From Onchidella celtica (taxonomy: Eukaryota > Mollusca > Gastropoda > Systellommatophora > Onchidiidae), in the NCBI GenBank assembly GCA_963931925.1, contig OZ007573.1, forward strand, positions 40,848,296-40,912,295: a stretch of 64,000 bases of DNA, given 5' to 3'. Below, piece by piece: positions 59,122-64,000 of this stretch. The notes below the pieces were generated by a model. It was given only the letters and a program-made list of their open reading frames with translations, ran no database searches and was not told where the DNA came from. The translations under genes and the position numbers were made by a program. Position 1 is the first letter of the stretch. Every line of letters begins with the position of its first letter.

Positions 59122-62100
59122 TCCCCGCCAACTAAAATAATGGATACATTATTTAAAAAGAAACAAATAATGCAGTTTAACACGTTGCCATAAAAGAGGG
59201 AGTGAAGAAAATGTAAGTATATCTGGAAAGTCTCCAAATAATAATCCAAGGTCCATGCATATATTATGACAGGGTCCAAATATGAAAATAATGCAAATCA
59301 TGTCAACATCAATAACATAATGGGCTTGAGTACATATACAGAGTCAACATACCGTAGAGTTAAACATAAGGTAAAATCGAGTCAAGGTTAGATTACAGCG
59401 TAACAGGGCGGAAAACCCATACTTTACAGGTTTACTGGCCGGACCTTGATGCATAGCATTCTCACGAACTTTACCCAAGACTGGACGACGTATTTGCCGT
59501 CAAAATCTTCCTGAGAGGGGAATTTGGGGCATGTATGTGAGAATAGTTGAACTGCGTGGGCAGAGCAGGCATGGAATTTTTGTCTGGGTGAGGACACAAG
59601 AGCGGGAAAACCTTGATGGGCATAACAATGTCGACATAACAATTCTTGAACAAAATAGGAATATTTTGTGTAAGACTATTGTGGCCGAATAAACAATTTG
59701 AAAATCCGTTCTTAGTATAATAATGACATAACACATTAAGCATAAGCATGAATGTATAAAAATGACAAATAAAATGCAGTAATAAAAGAAGCTTACATGT
59801 TGTTTGTCATCAAAAAGCAAAATGTAATAGAGAAATATGGGATCGGGAGAAAGTCATTGGGAAACAGTATTAACTGAGCAAACACATGCCAAAACCTAAA
59901 AACCTAAGCATGTACCAGAGTACTTAAATGGTGGGTGGTGGGTTGATTCGTATATTCCGTTGCGCTTTTCTGTCAAGCTCTGAATAATTAACCCATCGTG
60001 GGTTACTGGCACTCTCACCCTTCAGTTGCACCAAGTACATTGGGGAGTTCCCACAAAGTTTCTGTCCTAAGACTTTTCTAATTTTCATGACGTCGTCGCT
60101 TCTGTCACTCGTAGATAGAACGTAGTCAAGGATAGATTTGTCATACTGTGGGGCAGTTTGGTTCTGAATACGAGTAGACTTGCGAAGAGATTGAGGAATA
60201 GAACTGTTATGTGGTGATAACAAACAAAGAGAAGTCAGTTGTAGCCGGGAAGATAAGCAACTTTATTCTGGTAATATTTACAGGTCATTAGTTATATACA
60301 GTATCGCAGTAGATGTACATAATAATGCATAGAGTAATGAGGGTCACCAAATATCAATAAAGATAAAGTCATTCACACACTTTCATACTTTAGAATAGGT
60401 GACCTAATGTATTACCAACTCACTGAGAGTAATGCAACATGAAAAGTAATGTAAGTAAAGTGGTGGTGTTAATTAATCACACAACGCATAAGAGGTAAAT
60501 TATTTCCCTTACTACGTAATTAAGTGTAGGTCTAACCAAGGGCAGTAACTAAGTAAATTACATGTATGCATAATTTCCCTTGATTATATATGGATATATA
60601 ACAAGAACTATGCTCTGCGTTTGTCTTATAAACTTGTTGAGGGGAAGGACTGGCAACTTCTGTCGGTTGTTGGTTGTTGAGGAAACGTGTAATGTCTCCA
60701 CTGCTTTTAGTAAGGAAAGGATTAGGGTTATTCTCCCTGACATGAGCCTTTTTCAACCGATTCATATGGACTGGATTGGTCAGCAGTTTTGAATGTGAAT
60801 CTTTCAGTTTGACAATGTGGGGACTAACAATTTCATGAATGACAAAAGGACCTTCATAATATTGTTCTGCAATTTTTGTCCCTTCCCCGTGGGCTCAATA
60901 CGTAAATAGACGTAGTCACCTACAGCTACATCAAGTAATCGAGTGGAGATGTTTTCTCGCAGACACATAGATTCTTGGACTTTTAGGGCATTGTGTTTGA
61001 CATTTTCTCGAATGATTTTCATCTTTTGGTCCTGCTTGTTCAGATAGGACTGGGTGTCTTTGCAATTCTTGTTTGCGGTTCTGAGACCATAGGAATTGTT
61101 AAGGGGAAAGTTCGGTTTGTAGCCATAAAGGATTTCGAATGGGGAATACTGAACAGTAGTATGGATGGAAGTGTTCATGGAAAAAATGATGGCAGGAAGG
61201 AACGTGTCCCAATCGTTTCTGTTTTCATTTACATAAGGGGTAAGTCTCTCCCCAAGGGTGCGGTGGGTTCTCTCGCAGGCATCCAACACGAAATGACATA
61301 AGGCAGGAGCGAACTGCAATGGCACATTCAACATGTTGCACAGTTCTTTAGTAACAGAAGATGTGAATTCACTTCCCAAATCACTGACCAAACAATCTGG
61401 GGTGCCATATGTTGTGCAAAGTTCAAAAAGAGCCTCTGTCATGATCTCATTTTGGGGATCCAGTGAGTAGTGTTAGAGTGATCCGACCCTTAGAATAAAA
61501 AGGTGGGATTTTATAGGTTACTGGACTCACGCCCTAAGGCGGTGAGTTGTGTAAGCAATGCACGGGGCACGTGAACCCGGCATGATTTCGGAAGGTGAGA
61601 CAAGAAACTTTCACGGGGTTTGGCTGGAGGTATATAAGCATTGTTTAAGCAGAGAACGGCTGTGGAAATCATTCGATCCAGTGAGGTTCCTCTCGGCTCG
61701 AGCTCCAGGGCCTGACAATAGGAGTCGAGCACAGACAGAATAGATACAAGTGAAGTCGAAGTGGAGTGACCGTGTCGTCATCCAGAGAATTGATAAACGC
61801 CTCGTCGCACTAGGCCAAAAGTGCGAACCGTGTCCTTTGGATCTACGCTCGTACTTGGCTACGAGCGTATAATGGTAGGCAATCCATAAATCCACACAAT
61901 AGAGACAGGAATTACTAGATCAGCCCAGTGACGAAAGCTGAGTAGTAGGAAAGCCACCTGGCAATCCTCACAATAGAGACAGGATTAATACAGTGTAGAA
62001 TGATAGTGTGTGTGGAAAGATAGAAATATTGAAGTCATTCATAGAAAAATAATCTTTTGTAGACGTAGTACGTAGAGATTGTATCTCATGTTGTATTGAA

Positions 62101-62220
62101 TGCCTTAGTTGTATCCCATGTGAGATTAGAACTCTTGGATTACAGTTAATAAGTTCAGCAACAAGCTGGAGTTCCCACAATGGGGCTTTGATGTAGCCAC
62201 TAATTAATGCAGTCCTATTT

Positions 62221-63243
62221 ATTGTATCTGCAATCCTATCTATTGTATCTGCAACCATATTTATTGTATCTGCAATCCTATCTACTGTATCTGCAAACAT
62301 AAGATAAGATAAGATAAGATAAGATAAGATAAATTTTATTCGTCCTTGTACAAGGAAATTTTTGATCATTGAATACATAACAATACAGTTACAGAAGCAG
62401 AAAGTATGATACATAGCGCGCACACACACATATATACACACACACTGATAAATTAACTAAATTAACAAAATTAACAGTGCACACAATATGCTTCCCTAAC
62501 TAAAACACATTGACCTGACACGCAGGACATAATTCAACAGATTACGATCAAGATGACGACATTATTGTAACATCCTAGTTGATGATGGAATAAACGATTT
62601 AAAGTAGCGCTCAATTTTAGTTTTCTTTGACAACAGCCTTAAACTTCTTACAGATCTTATATATTCCTTGTTCAGGGGATGTTGGGGGTCATTTATAATA
62701 ATATTAGCTTTTTTAATACAAGCACCAGTGTACAGCTCATCAAAATATGGCAGATCACAGATACAAATTTTGGATGCTTTTTTAATTAAATTATTGATCT
62801 TATTTTTATCTTTTTGTAAGATGTTTCCTCCCCAACAGACAACTCCATACACCAAAACGCTCTGAATAGCCATGGTGTAAAATATTTTCAGAATGCTTTT
62901 CCTAACTTTTAAAAAGCGGAGCTTTCTGAGGAAATACATGCGCTGGTTGGCTTTCTTGTATACATATGTTACATGCGCATGCCAGTTAAGCAATGAATCA
63001 ATAGTAATGCCAAGATATTTGGCCTCTGTGACAATTTCAACCTCTTCATTGTTGATAGTAAGAGGGCAAACAGGATCGTTGTTATTTTTCCTAAAGTCAA
63101 AAACAAGCTCTTTTGTTTTCTTAACATTCAGTAGAAAATAGTTGTTATTACACCAACAATGAAAGGATTGTACAATGTTAGAATATTCGTGGCCAGAGAT
63201 TATTGTATCTGCAATCATACCTATTGTATCCGTAGTAATAAAG
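62221..63243. repeat. 21-bp minisatellite split by a LINE
   Basis: Units ATTGTATCTGCAATCCTATCT start at 62221, 62242, 62263 and 62284, then again at 63202 and 63223 on the far side of the LINE. Spacing is exactly 21 bases on both sides. Confidence 0.85.
62300..63200 (-). pseudogene. CR1/L2-type LINE, 5'-truncated
   Basis: The minus strand encodes the end of a LINE reverse transcriptase (63281 down to 62562): NNYFLLNVKKTKELVFDFRK, EIVTEAKYLGITIDSLLNWH, KKANQRMYFLRKL and VYGVVCWGGN. It ends with a hairpin word TCCTTGTACAAGGA (62343-62356), a GAATAAA-like word and a tail of TTATC units (62301-62332), the usual 3' end of CR1/L2-group LINEs. The endonuclease and the first part of the polymerase are missing, including the YADD box. 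Confidence 0.8.
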
Positions 63244-64000
63244 TAGTATGGCCCTTCAGGCCTGATATATATATTCAACAAGTGTATTATTCATTATTAT
63301 GATTGTGCCTGGACGAGTGTGAGTGGCCTTTCGATTAGTCGAATGCGCTATTATCCCCAAGACCTTACTCACCTCGAACCTTGACAGCCTCACTTACAGT
63401 GAAACTATCTTTTGTCTTCAAGGCTTTGGCATGTACAAACTTAGAGAACAAATCAACAGCAGTAAAAATATAACAGTTACCCTGAGCTGTGGCAGGTAAA
63501 GGACCATACAGATCAATCTGAAATATTTCAAATGGTTTCGATGGCGTAGGAAATGCAGTTACATGTGACTTGGTATGTTTCACGACTTTTCACTTCTGAC
63601 AGTCAGGACATGATCGTACATATTCCGCCACCAAGACAGACATTCTTTCAAAGAAGTAATGTTCTTTTAGTCTATCCAGTGTGGCAGTTATTCCAGCATG
63701 ACCTGCAAGGCACGAGTCATGATACAGGGCAATAACTGTGTGTTGCATTACCTTAGGCAGCACTATTTGATAACTCTTGGATGTAGCAAGTTTCCTCTTG
63801 GTCTTTGGTACCGTAGTGTGAAGGAGCAGATCGTCTGCTAAAACATAGTCCGAGCTTTTCATCAAAATTTGCCTTGACTGTTTCTGAGAAGATGGAAGCT
63901 CCCCAGTTTTTAGATAATTAATCAATGGCTTTAAATCAGAATCTTGCTGTTGTAGCAAGCTTACACTTGCATGGGAGAAGTCAGAATTTTAAAACATATT

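Larger units (their letters stand above)
61455..63362. mobile_element. Composite insertion inside the gypsy integrase
   Basis: A 1.9-kb block separates two parts of the integrase. Its left portion (about 61470-61990) looks like an LTR: a TGTTAGAGTG start, TATATAAG (61632-61639), then a GATAAACGCC poly(A)-like word. A minisatellite and a LINE 3' end follow. Its exact ends and any target duplication are unclear. Confidence 0.5.
58835..64000 (-). mobile_element. Ty3/gypsy remnant, minus strand, runs off the window edge
   Basis: A fossil. A 3' LTR of about 287 bp lies at 58835-59121 (TGTTATAATATC ... CAAGAACA on the minus strand) behind a GGCGGGGA purine tract (59122-59129). Going upstream on the minus strand come a chromodomain-like tail (about 59924-60223), integrase core and C-terminal sequence (about 60804-61442), and the start of integrase with its zinc-binding finger (about 63365-63958). 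A foreign block at about 61455-63362 interrupts it. The 5' part lies outside the window. Broken, with several breaks. Confidence 0.8.

Overview
The window is eukaryotic genomic DNA from an animal. The pattern of GT-AG introns, an ISWI remodeller close to animal orthologues, RTE-type LINEs, Ty3/gypsy elements and scattered CTAGAT-rich repeats suggests a lophotrochozoan, probably a gastropod mollusc. That placement is an inference from style and was not tested by any search.

One host gene dominates. A complete ISWI chromatin-remodelling ATPase (SMARCA5/SMARCA1 orthologue) runs on the + strand from its start codon at 2799 to its stop at 49319. I can place 23 coding exons with consistent splice phases, giving 3060 coding bases (1019 residues). 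They carry the AutoN segment, both RecA-like helicase lobes, NegC, and HAND-SANT-SLIDE. Its 3' UTR probably ends near 51575. The coding part is about 3 kb in 46.5 kb, so the rest is intron, much of it made of repeats.

Region by region: 1-2600 holds Ty3/gypsy LTR pieces, a GA microsatellite, an RTE LINE 3' end and a SINE-like repeat. Intron 1 (2856-10136) is packed with inverted-repeat (foldback) elements, a tRNA-promoter repeat dimer and a decayed GGACGTTAC repeat array. Intron 10 holds a hAT-like element and intron 11 a small relative of it. Intron 15 holds two RTE LINE copies tail to tail. Intron 17 holds the N-terminal piece of a Helitron. Intron 19 holds a near-intact LINE (minus strand, 13-bp target duplication) and a pogo-like MITE. 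Intron 20 holds a 10.5-kb young Ty3/gypsy element with a second near-intact LINE (RTE type) nested in its gag.

Downstream, 52029-55145 is a Ty3/gypsy remnant with LTRs in inverted orientation, flanked by two identical 456-bp direct repeats. A second host gene candidate at 56306-58821 (two exons, four 59-residue repeats, unknown function) ends 13 bases before an antisense LTR whose sequence offers its poly(A) signal. From 58835 to the window edge lies another Ty3/gypsy remnant on the minus strand, interrupted by a block containing an LTR-like segment, a 21-bp minisatellite and a LINE 3' end.

I see no operon, CRISPR array or toxin or defence system. The interest lies in a housekeeping gene carrying recent nested insertions and several unusual duplication and inversion structures.
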